From Rhodoferax sediminis (GTDB taxonomy: Bacteria; Pseudomonadota; Gammaproteobacteria; Burkholderiales; Burkholderiaceae_C): 64,000 nucleotides of DNA. This document shows positions 47,291 through 58,405 of this stretch, in pieces. Both the position numbers and the translations under genes were made by a program. The DNA lies in assembly GCF_006970865.1 (NCBI RefSeq), contig NZ_CP035503.1, positions 385,001-449,000 on the forward strand, given 5' to 3'. Numbering within the stretch: position 1 is the stretch's first letter; each line of letters starts with the position of its first letter. The notes under the pieces are model-generated. The model ran no database searches, was not told the DNA's origin, and saw only the letters and a list, made by a program, of their open reading frames with translations.

Positions 47291-48301
47291 TCAGACGGTG
47301 CGCCGCCCTTCGACCGGGTAGCCCGGGTCGGTGTAGCCCGGCGTTGAAGCGTGGCCCGGTGCGACGAGGCTGTCCACGAGCTTCTCGTCGTCCGGCCCGA
47401 GCTGCAGCGTCAAGGCCTCGACGTAGCTGTCCCACTGCGCTTCAGTGCGCGGGCCCGCGATGGTGGCGCTCACCAACCGGTTCTGGAGCACCCACGCAAG
47501 CGCAAAAGCAATCGACGTCGTGCCGCGCTTCGCGGCGTGGGCGGCGATGGTTTGCGCCACCTTGAGCGACTCCGCTCGCCACTCGGTCTGCTGGATGCGC
47601 CTGTCGCCGCGGCCGGCATGCGAGTCGGCCGGCGGCGGCGCATCGACCGCATATTTGCCGCTGAGCACGCCACGCGCCAGCGGACTGTACGAGACGACGC
47701 CCAGGCCGTAGTGGGCCGCCGCCGGCAGTTGCTCGACCTCGGCGGTGCGATCGACGAGGTTGTACAGCGGCTCGCTGGCGACCGGCCGGTCGATGCCCAG
47801 CTGATCGGCCAGGCGCGCGATTTCGGCAATGCGCCAGCCACGGAAGTTGGACACACCGAAGTAACGGACCTTGCCCTGACGGATCAGGTCGCCAATCGCG
47901 CGCACGCCTTCTGCCAAAGGCGCGTCGGCGAGCGCCCGATGGAAGTACAGGATGTCGATGTAGTCCGTGCCCAGACGCTTCAGGCTCGCTTCGACGGACT
48001 GGATGATCCACTTGCGCGACTGACCCTGCTCGTTCGGTCCCTGAGCAGTCGGGAAGCCGAACTTTGTCGCGACAACCCAGTGGTCGCGCCGATCCGCAAT
48101 GGCGCGCCCCACGATTTCTTCGGAACGCCCGGCGTGATAGACGTCGGCCGTGTCGATGAAATTGACGCCCTGGTCGTGCGCCTTGCCGATGATGCGCCTG
48201 GACGTTGCCTCGTCGGTCTCGCCGCCGAACATCATCGCGCCCAGACACAGGGGTGAAACCTTGAGGGCGCTGCGGCCCAGATACCGATAGACCATGGTCA
48301 T
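47291..48301 (-). CDS. Aldo/keto reductase (first of three)
   Basis: 336 residues. A TIM-barrel NADPH-dependent oxidoreductase; the catalytic tetrad Asp/Tyr lies in NFIDTADVYHAGRSEEIVG, the Lys in VVATKFGF and the His in ILYFHRALADAPL. It resembles the YajO/Tas-type (AKR11/12-like) subgroup. Third gene of an apparent three-gene run transcribed leftward from 50225, all aldo/keto reductases. Substrate unknown. Confidence 0.92.
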   Translation of the reverse strand: MTMVYRYLGRSALKVSPLCLGAMMFGGETDEATSRRIIGKAHDQGVNFIDTADVYHAGRSEEIVGRAIADRRDHWVVATKFGFPTAQGPNEQGQSRKWIIQSVEASLKRLGTDYIDILYFHRALADAPLAEGVRAIGDLIRQGKVRYFGVSNFRGWRIAEIARLADQLGIDRPVASEPLYNLVDRTAEVEQLPAAAHYGLGVVSYSPLARGVLSGKYAVDAPPPADSHAGRGDRRIQQTEWRAESLKVAQTIAAHAAKRGTTSIAFALAWVLQNRLVSATIAGPRTEAQWDSYVEALTLQLGPDDEKLVDSLVAPGHASTPGYTDPGYPVEGRRTV

Positions 48302-48340
48302 GGTGATACTCCGTTCTGGCTGCGATCCCGCCTCGATTTC

Positions 48341-50285
<1,945 letters not shown>

Positions 50286-50311
50286 CTAGACTACTGGATC
50301 AACATGACCTT

Positions 50312-50326
50312 ATAAGCAGTACTTAT
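50312..50326. promoter_or_regulatory. Candidate operator overlapping the LysR gene start
   Basis: ATAAG-CAGTA-CTTAT is an inverted repeat that ends 2 bases before the LysR ATG (50329), in the divergent region with the aldo/keto reductase run. The position suits autorepression by the LysR protein. Confidence 0.45.
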
Positions 50327-50328
50327 CA

Positions 50329-51222
50329 ATGACGCGATTTGACGATCTCGCGGCCTTCGCAAGCGTCGTACGCGAAGGCAGCTTCACGCGCGCCGCCGCG
50401 CAACTGGGCGTGTCGCAGCCCGCGCTCAGCCAGACGGTGCGCGCGCTGGAGCGCCGGCTCGACCTGAAGCTGCTCAACCGCACCACGCGCAGCGTCTCGC
50501 CCACCGAAGCGGGGGAGCGGCTGTACCAGACGGTGGGCCCGCGCCTGGCGGACATCGAAGCCGAACTGGCCGTGCTGGGCGAGCTGCGCGGCAAGCCGGC
50601 CGGCACCGTGCGCATCACGGCAACCGAACATGCCGTGCGCACGCTGGTCTGGCCCAGACTGTTGCCGTGGCTGCCCCGATACCCCGATATCAAGGTCGAG
50701 ATCAGCAGCGACAACCGCTTCACCGACATCGTGGCAGAGCGCTTCGACATTGGCGTGCGCCTGGGCGCCGACGTGGCCAAGGACATGATCGCGATGCGCA
50801 TGGCGCCGGACATGCGCATGGCCGTGATCGGCAGCCCGGACTATTTCGCGCGCCACCCGCGGCCCCATGCACCGCAGGACCTCACCGAACACGATTGCAT
50901 CGGGCTGCGCCTGCCGTCCCACGGCGGCCTGCTGAAATGGGAGTTCGCGCGGCGCGGACGCAGCCTCAACGCCCATGTGTCGGGGCGGCTCGCGTTCAAC
51001 GCCAGCGACCTGGTCATCGCCGCGGCGCTGGCCGGCCATGGCCTGGCCTGGGCTCCCGTTGATACCGTCGACGGCCACATCGTGGCGGGCCGCCTCGTGT
51101 CCGTGCTGGACGACTGGGCCGCGACGTTCCCCGGGTACCACCTGTACTACGCCAGCCGCAGTGCCTCACCAGCCCTGGCGCTGGTCGTGGACGCTTTGCG
51201 TCGCGACCAGGAATCTGTATGA
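50329..51222 (+). CDS. LysR-family transcriptional regulator
   Basis: 297 residues. HTH (FDDLAAFASVVREGSFTRAA, then AQLGVSQPALSQTVRALE) followed by a substrate-binding domain, in the group that often flanks reductase or SDR genes. Divergent from three aldo/keto reductase genes. Its TGA stop lies inside the TATGAAAAGTGG block of a dispersed repeat, so the repeat supplies the last codons (ESV). Confidence 0.93.
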   Translation: MTRFDDLAAFASVVREGSFTRAAAQLGVSQPALSQTVRALERRLDLKLLNRTTRSVSPTEAGERLYQTVGPRLADIEAELAVLGELRGKPAGTVRITATEHAVRTLVWPRLLPWLPRYPDIKVEISSDNRFTDIVAERFDIGVRLGADVAKDMIAMRMAPDMRMAVIGSPDYFARHPRPHAPQDLTEHDCIGLRLPSHGGLLKWEFARRGRSLNAHVSGRLAFNASDLVIAAALAGHGLAWAPVDTVDGHIVAGRLVSVLDDWAATFPGYHLYYASRSASPALALVVDALRRDQESV

Positions 51223-51276
51223 AAAGTGGCCGTAACCCTTGTGGGACCTTGACTGGAAGCTATTAAATCAGAAGCA
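51215..51276 (+). repeat. Dispersed repeat copy C (supplies LysR stop codon)
   Basis: TGTATGAAAAGTGG, then CCGTAACCC (block start 51226), GCTAT ending at 51263 (38-base span), then 9 bases and AGCA. Lies between the LysR and SDR genes; the LysR TGA (51220-51222) is part of it. Confidence 0.88.
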
Positions 51277-51285
51277 GCGCCGGCT

Positions 51286-52110
51286 TCAGGGCGCCAACCC
51301 AAAGCGCTGGCGGAGCGCCCCCAGCAGGGCCTCCTCGCCGAGTTCCTTGCGCGAGTGCATCACGGCGAGCGCGTCGTCGCCCACCACGTAGCGCACCTGG
51401 GCGCTGCCGTCGGTCGCTGCGTCGTACAGGGCCTGGGCCAGCCGTTCGGGTGTGGCGCCGCCGGCGGTGCGATTCGCCTCGAAGGTGCCCACGACTTTGC
51501 GGATCGACTCTGCGTAGGGGCCGCCGTCGCCCTCGAAGGTGCGCGCCATCGAGCGGCCCGAGAAATCCGTCGCCACCGCGCCGGGCGCGATCACCTTGAC
51601 CCGGATGCCGAGCGGCGCGAGTTCGTGGCTCAGCGATTCGGAGAACCCGACCACCGCGTACTTCGAGGCCGCATACAGCGAGTACAGCGGCATCGCCACC
51701 AGCCCGGTCAACGAGGCCACGTTGATGATCACCCCGCTGGCGCGCTCGCGCATGTGCGGCAGCACGGCGCGCGTCACGGCGAATACGCCAAAGACGTTGG
51801 TCTCGAACTGGCGGCTGATCGCTTGCGGCGTGGCGCTCTCGAACGGGCCGAACAGGCCGTAGCCGGCGTTGTTGATCAGCACGTCGATCTGCCCGAAGCG
51901 CTCGAGCGTGCGGGCGACCGCCGCGTCGACCGAGCGCTGGTCGGTCACGTCGAGCGCGAACGCCTCGACACGGCCCGCGCCTGGCTCGAAGCGGGCCGCC
52001 GAGGGGTTTCGCAGCGTCGCGGCAACGTTCCAGCCTTGGTCGGCAAACCGGCGCACGGTGGCCGCGCCGATGCCCGAGGAACAACCTGTGATCAGAACAG
52101 TGGCACTCAT
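51286..52110 (-). CDS. Short-chain dehydrogenase/reductase
   Basis: 274 residues from ATG 52110, with GGAG about 11 bases upstream. Classical SDR: cofactor motif TVLITGCSSGIGAATVRRFA, INNAGYGLFGP, catalytic Ser in INVASLTG and Tyr-X3-Lys in YAASKYAVVGFSESL. It oxidises or reduces an unknown alcohol/ketone. The upstream TetR gene on the same strand (41 bp gap) is probably its regulator. Confidence 0.93.
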   Translation of the reverse strand: MSATVLITGCSSGIGAATVRRFADQGWNVAATLRNPSAARFEPGAGRVEAFALDVTDQRSVDAAVARTLERFGQIDVLINNAGYGLFGPFESATPQAISRQFETNVFGVFAVTRAVLPHMRERASGVIINVASLTGLVAMPLYSLYAASKYAVVGFSESLSHELAPLGIRVKVIAPGAVATDFSGRSMARTFEGDGGPYAESIRKVVGTFEANRTAGGATPERLAQALYDAATDGSAQVRYVVGDDALAVMHSRKELGEEALLGALRQRFGLAP

Positions 52111-52151
52111 TGGCAAATCTCCGTTTGGTTAAAGGACAAAAAATGCCGGAA

Positions 52152-52724
52152 TCAGGCCTTGAGAGCATCCCAGCACATGGAAAAAGCCGACACCCGGCTC
52201 GCCTCGTCGTCGGGCAGCTCGCCGGCGCGGATCAGGCGCGCCGCCTCGCGCACGGACGCGATGAAATTCGCCGCCAGCAGCGCGACCGGCACGTTCTTGA
52301 GCACCTCGTGGCGGCGCCCCTCGTCGAGCGCTTCGGAGAACACCCCCATGGTGGAGGCGACCATGCGCTGGCTGCGCTCGCGAAACCAGGGCGACGCGGC
52401 GAACTGCTCCTGAAAGGAAGCTTCGGCAAAGTGCGCGAGCCGGTTGTGCAGCATCGCGAGCCAGACGGCTCTGGCCCTGGCACGCAGCGGCTGCTTCGGG
52501 TCGTAGGCCCGCAGCAGGCGGGCGGCGGTGGCGGTCTTGGCCTGCTCGTAGAGCTGCGTCAGCAGTTCGTCCTTGGACGGGTGGTAGACGTAGAGCGTGG
52601 CCGTGGCAATGCCCGCGGCGCGCGCGATGTCCGACATCTTCAGCGCGGCCAGACCCGATTCGCCGACAAGCCGGAACGTCGCCTCGGCGATCGCCCTCTG
52701 CTTTTCGTCATCCTTGAGCTTCAT
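52152..52724 (-). CDS. TetR-family transcriptional regulator
   Basis: 190 residues. N-terminal HTH (AIAEATFRLVGESGLAALKM, then SDIARAAGIATATLYVYHPSKDE) and a helical ligand domain. First gene of a pair with the SDR. The ATG is preceded at 6 bases by a TAAAAT box and no Shine-Dalgarno, so the transcript may be leaderless; an inverted repeat in the spacer could be its own operator. Confidence 0.92.
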   Translation of the reverse strand: MKLKDDEKQRAIAEATFRLVGESGLAALKMSDIARAAGIATATLYVYHPSKDELLTQLYEQAKTATAARLLRAYDPKQPLRARARAVWLAMLHNRLAHFAEASFQEQFAASPWFRERSQRMVASTMGVFSEALDEGRRHEVLKNVPVALLAANFIASVREAARLIRAGELPDDEASRVSAFSMCWDALKA

Positions 52725-52730
52725 GGAAAA

Positions 52731-52759
52731 ATTTTAGCCGAATAAGGATTCGCTTGTAA
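52731..52759 (-). promoter_or_regulatory. tetR promoter with candidate operator
   Basis: On the minus strand: TTACAA (-35, 52759-52754), 17-bp spacer, TAAAAT (-10, 52736-52731). The spacer contains the inverted repeat CGAAT-N4-ATTCG (52739-52752), well placed for autorepression by TetR. Confidence 0.6.
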
Positions 52760-52830
52760 AGGCCCCGGCCAAGGCAGCAAGGCGTGCGCCCGCACGCTAT
52801 CCTGTGAATCCCGATTTTGGAAAATACATC

Positions 52831-53049
52831 ATGCGCAGTTTCGACGATGCACAGGGCAACCAGTGGCAGGCCGCGTTGCTGGAGGCATCCTACGGCAGCT
52901 ATCTGGTCGTTTTCAGCCGCACTGGCGGCGACGAGGTGCTGAAAAATGAACTCAATGCGACCAGCCTTATCGAGGCGGAACAGTTGCTTGCCGCCATGGA
53001 CGAGGCCAGCGTCAGGGCCACGCTGGCCGGGGCTGTTCCCTGGAGCTGA
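52831..53049 (+). CDS. Small conserved-looking hypothetical protein
   Basis: 72 residues from ATG 52831 (MRSFDDAQGNQWQAALLEAS); a GTG 27 bases upstream is an alternative. Soluble and acidic: YGSYLVVFSRTGGDEVLKNE, then a helix LIEAEQLLAAMDEAS, ending GAVPWS. It resembles short hypothetical proteins common in betaproteobacteria. Convergent with lipA (6 bp between stops). A TATCCT box lies at about 52797. Function unknown. Confidence 0.7.
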   Translation: MRSFDDAQGNQWQAALLEASYGSYLVVFSRTGGDEVLKNELNATSLIEAEQLLAAMDEASVRATLAGAVPWS

Positions 53050-53055
53050 CCGGGG

Positions 53056-54090
53056 TCAGCAGCGCATCGAGGCCGTCTGGCGAATACCGTCGGCGATCCC
53101 TTCGGCCAGGCCCACATTGTTGTGTTGCAACACCTGCTCGGCCCGGTAGCTCGATCGCACCAGCGGCCCCGCAACGACCTCAAGGAAACCCTTGGCGAGC
53201 GCCATCTCACGGTACTGCTGAAATTGCCCGGGCGTCACAAAGCGCTCGACCGGCAGGTGGTTGTGCGTGGGCCGCATGTACTGGCCCATCGTCACCACGT
53301 CCACGTCGGCCGCGCGGATGTCGTCCAGCGTGCGGTCGATCTCGGCGTCGGTCTCGCCCAGGCCCAGCATCAGGCTGGTCTTGACGATGGTGTGCGGCGC
53401 ATGGCGCTTGGCAAACTTGAGAATGCCCAGGGTCTGCCGGTAGCCTGCGCGCGCATCGCGCACCGGATGGGTCAGCCGCTCGACCGTTTCGATGTTTTGC
53501 GCATAAGTGGCCAATCCCGCATCGATCACCGTGGCAACCTGCTCGTGGTGGCCGGCGAAATCCGGCGTCAACGCCTCGACCGATGTCTGCGGCATGCGCG
53601 CGTGGATCGCGCGGATGCAGGCGGCGTAGTGAGCGGCGCCGCCGTCGGGCAGGTCGTCGCGATCGACCGAGGTCAACACCACGTATTTCAGATTCATCAG
53701 CGCCACCGCGTCGGCGACGCTCGCGGGCTCCAGCGGATCGAGCCAGCCGTGCGGGTTGCCGGTGCTCACCGCGCAGAACTTGCAGGCGCGCGTGCAGACC
53801 GATCCCATCAGCATCAAGGTCGCGGTGCCGCGTCCCCAGCACTCGGCGATATTCGGGCACTTCGACTCGGCGCACACCGTTGACAACTTGTGGGTGTGCA
53901 CGATGTCGCGGATTTCCTCGTACTTCGCGCCGGCCGGCACTCTCACGCGCAGCCAGGGCGGCTTGGGGGCGGCGTCGGGCACGCGGCTGAGCGCACTCGG
54001 GCGGATGCCGTCCTTGATCGCGCGGGTGCCCTGCGGGCTGGTGAACTTGCTGCCCGGCACAGGGCGGGCATTGGTGGGGGATGCATCCAT
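53056..54090 (-). CDS. lipA: Lipoyl synthase
   Basis: 344 residues. A radical-SAM enzyme that inserts two sulfurs into protein-bound octanoyl groups. The auxiliary cluster motif is [13 protein letters not shown], the radical-SAM motif [10 protein letters not shown], and the C-terminal RSSYRAEQV supplies the conserved serine. The first 45 residues form a polar extension ([13 protein letters not shown]) usual in Burkholderiales LipA. No lipB lies beside it in this window. Confidence 0.97.
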   Translation of the reverse strand: MDASPTNARPVPGSKFTSPQGTRAIKDGIRPSALSRVPDAAPKPPWLRVRVPAGAKYEEIRDIVHTHKLSTVCAESKCPNIAECWGRGTATLMLMGSVCTRACKFCAVSTGNPHGWLDPLEPASVADAVALMNLKYVVLTSVDRDDLPDGGAAHYAACIRAIHARMPQTSVEALTPDFAGHHEQVATVIDAGLATYAQNIETVERLTHPVRDARAGYRQTLGILKFAKRHAPHTIVKTSLMLGLGETDAEIDRTLDDIRAADVDVVTMGQYMRPTHNHLPVERFVTPGQFQQYREMALAKGFLEVVAGPLVRSSYRAEQVLQHNNVGLAEGIADGIRQTASMRC

Positions 54091-54771
54091 GGAGGTACCA
54101 ATAAGAGGAAACAGGCAGGCGCAAGGGATGTGCCCGCGCTGGTCATTTTATGGACCGGAGCCGGTCCATGGCTGGCCGGCTTCAGTCCCTCACCTCCCGA
54201 AGGGGACTTTCCCGCCACTGCGGAAAGCAAACGCATTCGCGCGGCGGCACGTTCCCGGTGCGAGTCCGCTGTGGCTACAGGTTTCCGAAAATTTATATGA
54301 AAAGTGGCTGTAGCCCTTATGCAGTCTAGGGAAATAGCTATGAAATTAAGAGCAGCATCGCTTGATCCCGCGGTGCCGACCGCTGCAGACTGGGTGCTGT
54401 CGCTCAGGTCCGGCAGTTGAACGACAGCTGCCGCAGGATCCTGCCGTTCGTCATCTGTGCAGCCGTCCGGCCGCTGTATCCCGGAACCAGTCAATGAATC
54501 GCCGTCGGGCCGATGATTCTTTCTGCCCACCGTGCTGCGGGCTACCGGCCAGAGTCAGCTTCTTCCGGCTGCGAACGGGGACGCCCGACCCGAAGCTGCC
54601 AGCGAGCGCATCGGATTTGACCGCCAAAAGCAGACGTTCAATGTCGCGGTCGCGGTCGCGGTCGAAGTCGGGGCTGCATATGCAACTTTGACCCGACCTG
54701 TGGCCGCGCACGCCAGCGCCCGGGACCTCTCACAAGCGCGGCGCGACATCGGCCTGGTGTAGCCTGTCGTC
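54091..54771. other. Gene-poor intergenic stretch with a repeat and hexamer tandem
   Basis: About 680 bp between lipA and the HTH gene with no convincing gene on either strand. It holds dispersed repeat copy A (54291-54355) and a short tandem GTCGCG x3 (54643-54660). The rest has no recognisable signal. Confidence 0.7.
54291..54355 (+). repeat. Dispersed repeat copy A (reference copy)
   Basis: The cleanest copy: TATATGAAAAGTGG, then CTGTAGCCCTTAT (block start 54304), GCTAT ending at 54341, then 9 bases and AGCA. It lies in gene-free DNA. Confidence 0.92.
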
Positions 54772-55992
54772 ATGGACTCTTTGATCGCCGCCTCCGCGCG
54801 TGCGCTCGCCGCCGGCGACGCGCTAGGCGCTCTCAAGCGGGTCGCCTTGCGCGACGATCCGCCGGCGCTGGCCTTGCGCGGCATCGCCATGGCTCAGCTC
54901 GGCGAGCACCCACGCGCCCGTGAGCTGCTACGCCGCGCCGCCCGTGGCTTTGGCGCCCACGAAGAACTGGCGCGCGCCCGCTGCATCGTCGCTGAGGCCG
55001 AGGTGGCGCTGGCCATGCGCGACCTCGATAGCTCGCCGCGCTCGCTGGCGGCGGCGACGGCCACGCTCGAGGCGCACGCCGATCACGCCAATGCGCTGCA
55101 GGCGCGGCTCATCGCGGCGCGCCGGCTCTTGCTGCTTGGCCGCCTGGGCGAAGCCGAGGCCGCGCTGGCATTGCTTGATGCGCGTGGTCTGCCCCCCCTG
55201 CTGACGGCGGTGGCCGAACTGACGGCGGCCGAGCTGGCGCTGCGTTCGCTGCGCATAGTCCCGGCGCGGGCGGCGCTCGCCCGTGCGCAAGAGGCCGCCG
55301 ATCGAGCACGTGTGCCGGCGCTCCTCGCCGAGGTGGAGCAGGCGCGGGCCACGCTCGATCGTCCCGCCGCCCGGCGCCTCAACACCGACGGCGAGCAGGC
55401 GCTGCGCCTCGACGAGGTCGCAGCGCTGCTCGCCTCGGACGCGCTGGTGGTCGACGCCTGCCGCCGGGGCTTGGGCGCCGGCGCCGCATGGCGGCCGCTG
55501 GCGCGCCGGCCGGTGTTGTTCACGTTGGCGCTCGCGCTTGCGCAAGGCTGGCCTGGCGATGTTGATCGGGACGCCCTGATCGCGCTGGCGTTCCGCACCC
55601 GCCGCCCTGACGAGACGCATCGGGCGCGCCTGCGGGTTGAGATCGGCCGTCTGCGCGCGCTCGTCAAGACGCTGGCGCAGATCGAGGCCACCACGCGCGG
55701 CTTCGTCCTCAAGCCCTGCGGCGCGCGCGATGTGGTCGTGCTGGCGCCGCCCATCGCCGGCGACCAGGCCGCGCTGGTGGCGCTGCTCTGCGACGGCGCG
55801 GCCTGGTCGACCTCGGCCCTGGCGCTGGCCCTGGGTGCCAGTCAGCGCACCGTGCAGCGCGCGCTCGCCGAGCTGGAAGCAGAAGGGCGCGTGCGTGCTA
55901 TCGGGCGGGCCCGGGCACGTCGCTGGCTGGCGCCGCCGCTGGTGGGATTCACGACGATCTTGTTACTCCCTGCTGCGCTGCCGATTGACTAG
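54772..55992 (+). CDS. Helical-repeat protein with C-terminal HTH, probable regulator
   Basis: 406 residues, very Ala/Arg/Leu-rich. The N-terminal two thirds look like TPR-type helical repeats (ALRGIAMAQLGEHPRARELL; LIAARRLLLLGRLGEAEAAL). The C-terminus contains a winged HTH: ALALALGASQRTVQRALAEL, then EAEGRVRAIGRARARRW. It probably regulates the genes that follow (46 bp gap): beta-propeller, DUF899 protein and membrane protein. Effector unknown. Confidence 0.75.
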   Translation: MDSLIAASARALAAGDALGALKRVALRDDPPALALRGIAMAQLGEHPRARELLRRAARGFGAHEELARARCIVAEAEVALAMRDLDSSPRSLAAATATLEAHADHANALQARLIAARRLLLLGRLGEAEAALALLDARGLPPLLTAVAELTAAELALRSLRIVPARAALARAQEAADRARVPALLAEVEQARATLDRPAARRLNTDGEQALRLDEVAALLASDALVVDACRRGLGAGAAWRPLARRPVLFTLALALAQGWPGDVDRDALIALAFRTRRPDETHRARLRVEIGRLRALVKTLAQIEATTRGFVLKPCGARDVVVLAPPIAGDQAALVALLCDGAAWSTSALALALGASQRTVQRALAELEAEGRVRAIGRARARRWLAPPLVGFTTILLLPAALPID

Positions 55993-56038
55993 AGTTACCT
56001 TACTGCGCCGATCCGCGACGCGTCCCAAGGAGAAATCG

Positions 56039-56716
56039 ATGACCACCAAGACAGGTAAAAACAGACCCGAGGCCAAGGTGCGCGCGGCCGAAGTCGTTCG
56101 CGAGTACGGCCCCTTTGCCGGCGCCGACGGCGTCGCAGGCGTGACCTACGATGGCCAGCGTGTCTGGGCCGCCACCGCGGCCGGGCTGATCGCCTTCGAT
56201 CCCGAAAGCGGCGCGCTCGCGCGCACGCTGGAGCACGCCTGTGACGCCGGCACGGCCTTCGACGGCAAGCACCTCTATCAGATCGCCGAGCAGCGCATCG
56301 ACAAGATCGATCCCGTCACCGGCAAAGTGCTGGCATCGATCCCGTCACCCGGCCATGGGAGCGACTCGGGGCTCACCTGGGCCGAGGGCAGTCTGTGGGT
56401 GGGGCAGCACCGCGACCGCAAGATCCACCAGATCGATCCGGCGACCGGCGCGGTCATCCGCAGCATCGAGTCCAACCGCTTTGTCACCGGCGTGACTTGG
56501 GTCGACGGCGAGCTGTGGCATGGCACCTGGGAAGGGGACGAGAGCGAACTGCGCCATATCGACCCGCAAAGCGGCGCCGTGCTCGAGCGGCTGGAGATGC
56601 CGGCCGGTGTCGGCGTCAGCGGGCTCGAATCCGACGGCGCAGACCTCTTCTATTGCGGTGGCGGCACGAGCGGCAAGGTCCGCGCCGTGCGTCGTCCGCA
56701 AAGCGTCAGGTCGTGA
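56039..56716 (+). CDS. Beta-propeller-like repeat protein
   Basis: 225 residues, no signal peptide. Repeated blades of the form DGxRVWAAT..GLIAFDPESG and SLWVGQHRDRKIHQIDPATG resemble Vgb/SMP-30/glutamine cyclotransferase-type propellers. AAGGAG lies 7-12 bases before the ATG. Second gene of a four-gene cassette. It may be a partial propeller (about four blades) and its ligand is unknown. Confidence 0.75.
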   Translation: MTTKTGKNRPEAKVRAAEVVREYGPFAGADGVAGVTYDGQRVWAATAAGLIAFDPESGALARTLEHACDAGTAFDGKHLYQIAEQRIDKIDPVTGKVLASIPSPGHGSDSGLTWAEGSLWVGQHRDRKIHQIDPATGAVIRSIESNRFVTGVTWVDGELWHGTWEGDESELRHIDPQSGAVLERLEMPAGVGVSGLESDGADLFYCGGGTSGKVRAVRRPQSVRS

Positions 56717-56736
56717 TCACACACAAGGAGCACATC

Positions 56737-57558
56737 ATGAACACCGCCATTGTTGAAGCAAGCACCGTGAATCATCCCGTCGTGTCAAAGGAGCGATGGG
56801 TTGCCGAGCGCAAGACGCTGCTGGCGCGCGAAAAGGAACTGACGCGCCTGCGCGACCAGATCGCCCGCGAGCGCCGTGCGCTGCCGTGGGAGCGCGTCGA
56901 GAAGGACTACGTCTTCGACGCACCCGAGGGCCGGCGCACGCTCTCCGATCTTTTCGAAGGCCGCCGCCAACTGCTGGTGCAACACTTCATGCTCGGCCCC
57001 GATTGGGAGCAGGGTTGCCCGAGCTGCTCTTTCATGGCCGACCACACCGACGGCATGAACGTGCATCTGGCGCATCGCGACATCACGCTGGTGGCCATTT
57101 CGCGCGCGGCGCTGGCCGAGATCCAACGCTTTCGCCGACGCATGGGATGGCAGTTCAGGTGGGTTTCGTCGAATGGCTGCGACTTCAATTACGACTTTCG
57201 CGTCAGCTTCACGCCGCAAGACAGAACCAATGGCGAGCTCGTCTACAACTTCGGAACACAGCCCTTCCAGGGAGAGGAGGCACCGGGTGTCAGCGTGTTC
57301 TACAAGGACGACGCAGGCGAAGTCTTCCACACCTACTCGACCTACGGCCGCGGCGTGGAGGTCATGATGGGCGCGTACAACCTGATGGACCTCACGCCCA
57401 AGGGGCGCGATGAGGAAAATCTAAGCTACGGCATGGAGTGGGTGCGCCACCACGACCGCTACGAGCCGGCGCCGGTCGCGAAGCCGGTGCCGACAGCCGG
57501 TTCGTGCTGCCATTCGGACGTCATGCACGCCGCAAGCGCGGGCGGCCTGAGCGCGTGA
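56737..57558 (+). CDS. DUF899-family thioredoxin-like protein
   Basis: 273 residues. The family core is YVFDAPEGRRTLSDLFEGRR, QLLVQHFMLGPDWEQGCPSC, then SFMADHTDGMNVHLAHRD, with a CPSC redox-like motif, and HTYSTYGRGVEVMMGAYNLMDLTP near the end. DUF899 proteins have a thioredoxin-like fold and unknown role. The C-terminal tail carries GSCCHSDVMH, a possible metal-binding patch. Third gene of the cassette. Confidence 0.9.
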   Translation: MNTAIVEASTVNHPVVSKERWVAERKTLLAREKELTRLRDQIARERRALPWERVEKDYVFDAPEGRRTLSDLFEGRRQLLVQHFMLGPDWEQGCPSCSFMADHTDGMNVHLAHRDITLVAISRAALAEIQRFRRRMGWQFRWVSSNGCDFNYDFRVSFTPQDRTNGELVYNFGTQPFQGEEAPGVSVFYKDDAGEVFHTYSTYGRGVEVMMGAYNLMDLTPKGRDEENLSYGMEWVRHHDRYEPAPVAKPVPTAGSCCHSDVMHAASAGGLSA

Positions 57559-57565
57559 GCACGTC

Positions 57566-58153
57566 ATGCATCACCTTTGGCCATGGCTGGCCGTCGCAGG
57601 GGCCGGTGCCCTTCACGGGCTGAACCCTGCCACCGGCTGGATGTCTGCCGCCGCCTGGGCGCTGCAGTCGCGCGATCGGGCGCAGGCGCTGCGGGCCTTG
57701 GTGCCGATTACGGTCGGGCACGTCGCATCGGTCGCGCTCGTGGCCGCCGCGTTGGCACACGGCCTGGCGATAAATCGCGCCGTGCTGCAAGCCCTGGCGG
57801 GCGCGCTGCTGGTCGTCGTCGCGGTGCATCGCCTGTCGGGCCGTAGAGTTTGGCGGGCCCGGGTGCCTGCGGGCCATGCCGGACTGGCGCTCTGGTCCTT
57901 CATGGTGTCCACAGTGCACGGCTCGGGATTGATGCTGGTGCCGGCGCTGATTCCGATTTGCATGGGAGGCGCACCGGCCCGCGCGAGCACCGCGTCCGGC
58001 TCGCTGATGCTGGCGCTCGCGGCCGTGGGCGTTCACACAGCGGCGATGCTTGCCGTCACTGGCGTGATCGCCTCCGGGGCTTGCCGCGGCTTCGACGCCG
58101 GCGCCCGCTTGGTTCAAGGCCTCAGATGCAAACCGCCTCCAGCGCTGCGTTGA
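57566..58153 (+). CDS. Membrane protein, apparently truncated at the C-terminus
   Basis: 195 residues with about five hydrophobic segments. TM1 contains GALHGLNPATGW; later WSFMVSTVHGSGLMLVPALI and AVGVHTAAMLAVTG place histidines inside membrane segments, as in HupE/NicO-type metal permeases (inference). After GACRGFDAGARL the sequence turns into polar VQGLRCKPPPALR and stops, where another helix would be expected, so the 3' end was probably replaced at about 58105. Eight bases after the DUF899 gene. Confidence 0.7.
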   Translation: MHHLWPWLAVAGAGALHGLNPATGWMSAAAWALQSRDRAQALRALVPITVGHVASVALVAAALAHGLAINRAVLQALAGALLVVVAVHRLSGRRVWRARVPAGHAGLALWSFMVSTVHGSGLMLVPALIPICMGGAPARASTASGSLMLALAAVGVHTAAMLAVTGVIASGACRGFDAGARLVQGLRCKPPPALR

Positions 58154-58405
58154 ACGTGATGCGTGGCCGCGCACGGTCTTGGCGAGACGCCCTGTAAGCG
58201 GACACTGGCGGCAGTCTGCAATTGGCCGATAGTGTGATTTCGGCGTTATCCCCGCAAGCAGAGCTTCGGTAGAAATGGTTCGCTCTCCGGGTGGCGGCTT
58301 CCTGACGCAGCGGCGAACTGGCGCTCTCGGCCAAGAGCGGTCCCTAGTAGTCCGCCTAAAAGCGGACCTTCGAAGGCGCGACCACCTCCAGCTGCTAGGT
58401 AGTGC

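Noticed and set aside
54643..54664. GTCGCG tandem as a CRISPR or iteron array
   Set aside because: Three hexamers only, no spacers. No CRISPR-like array or cas gene was seen in the window.
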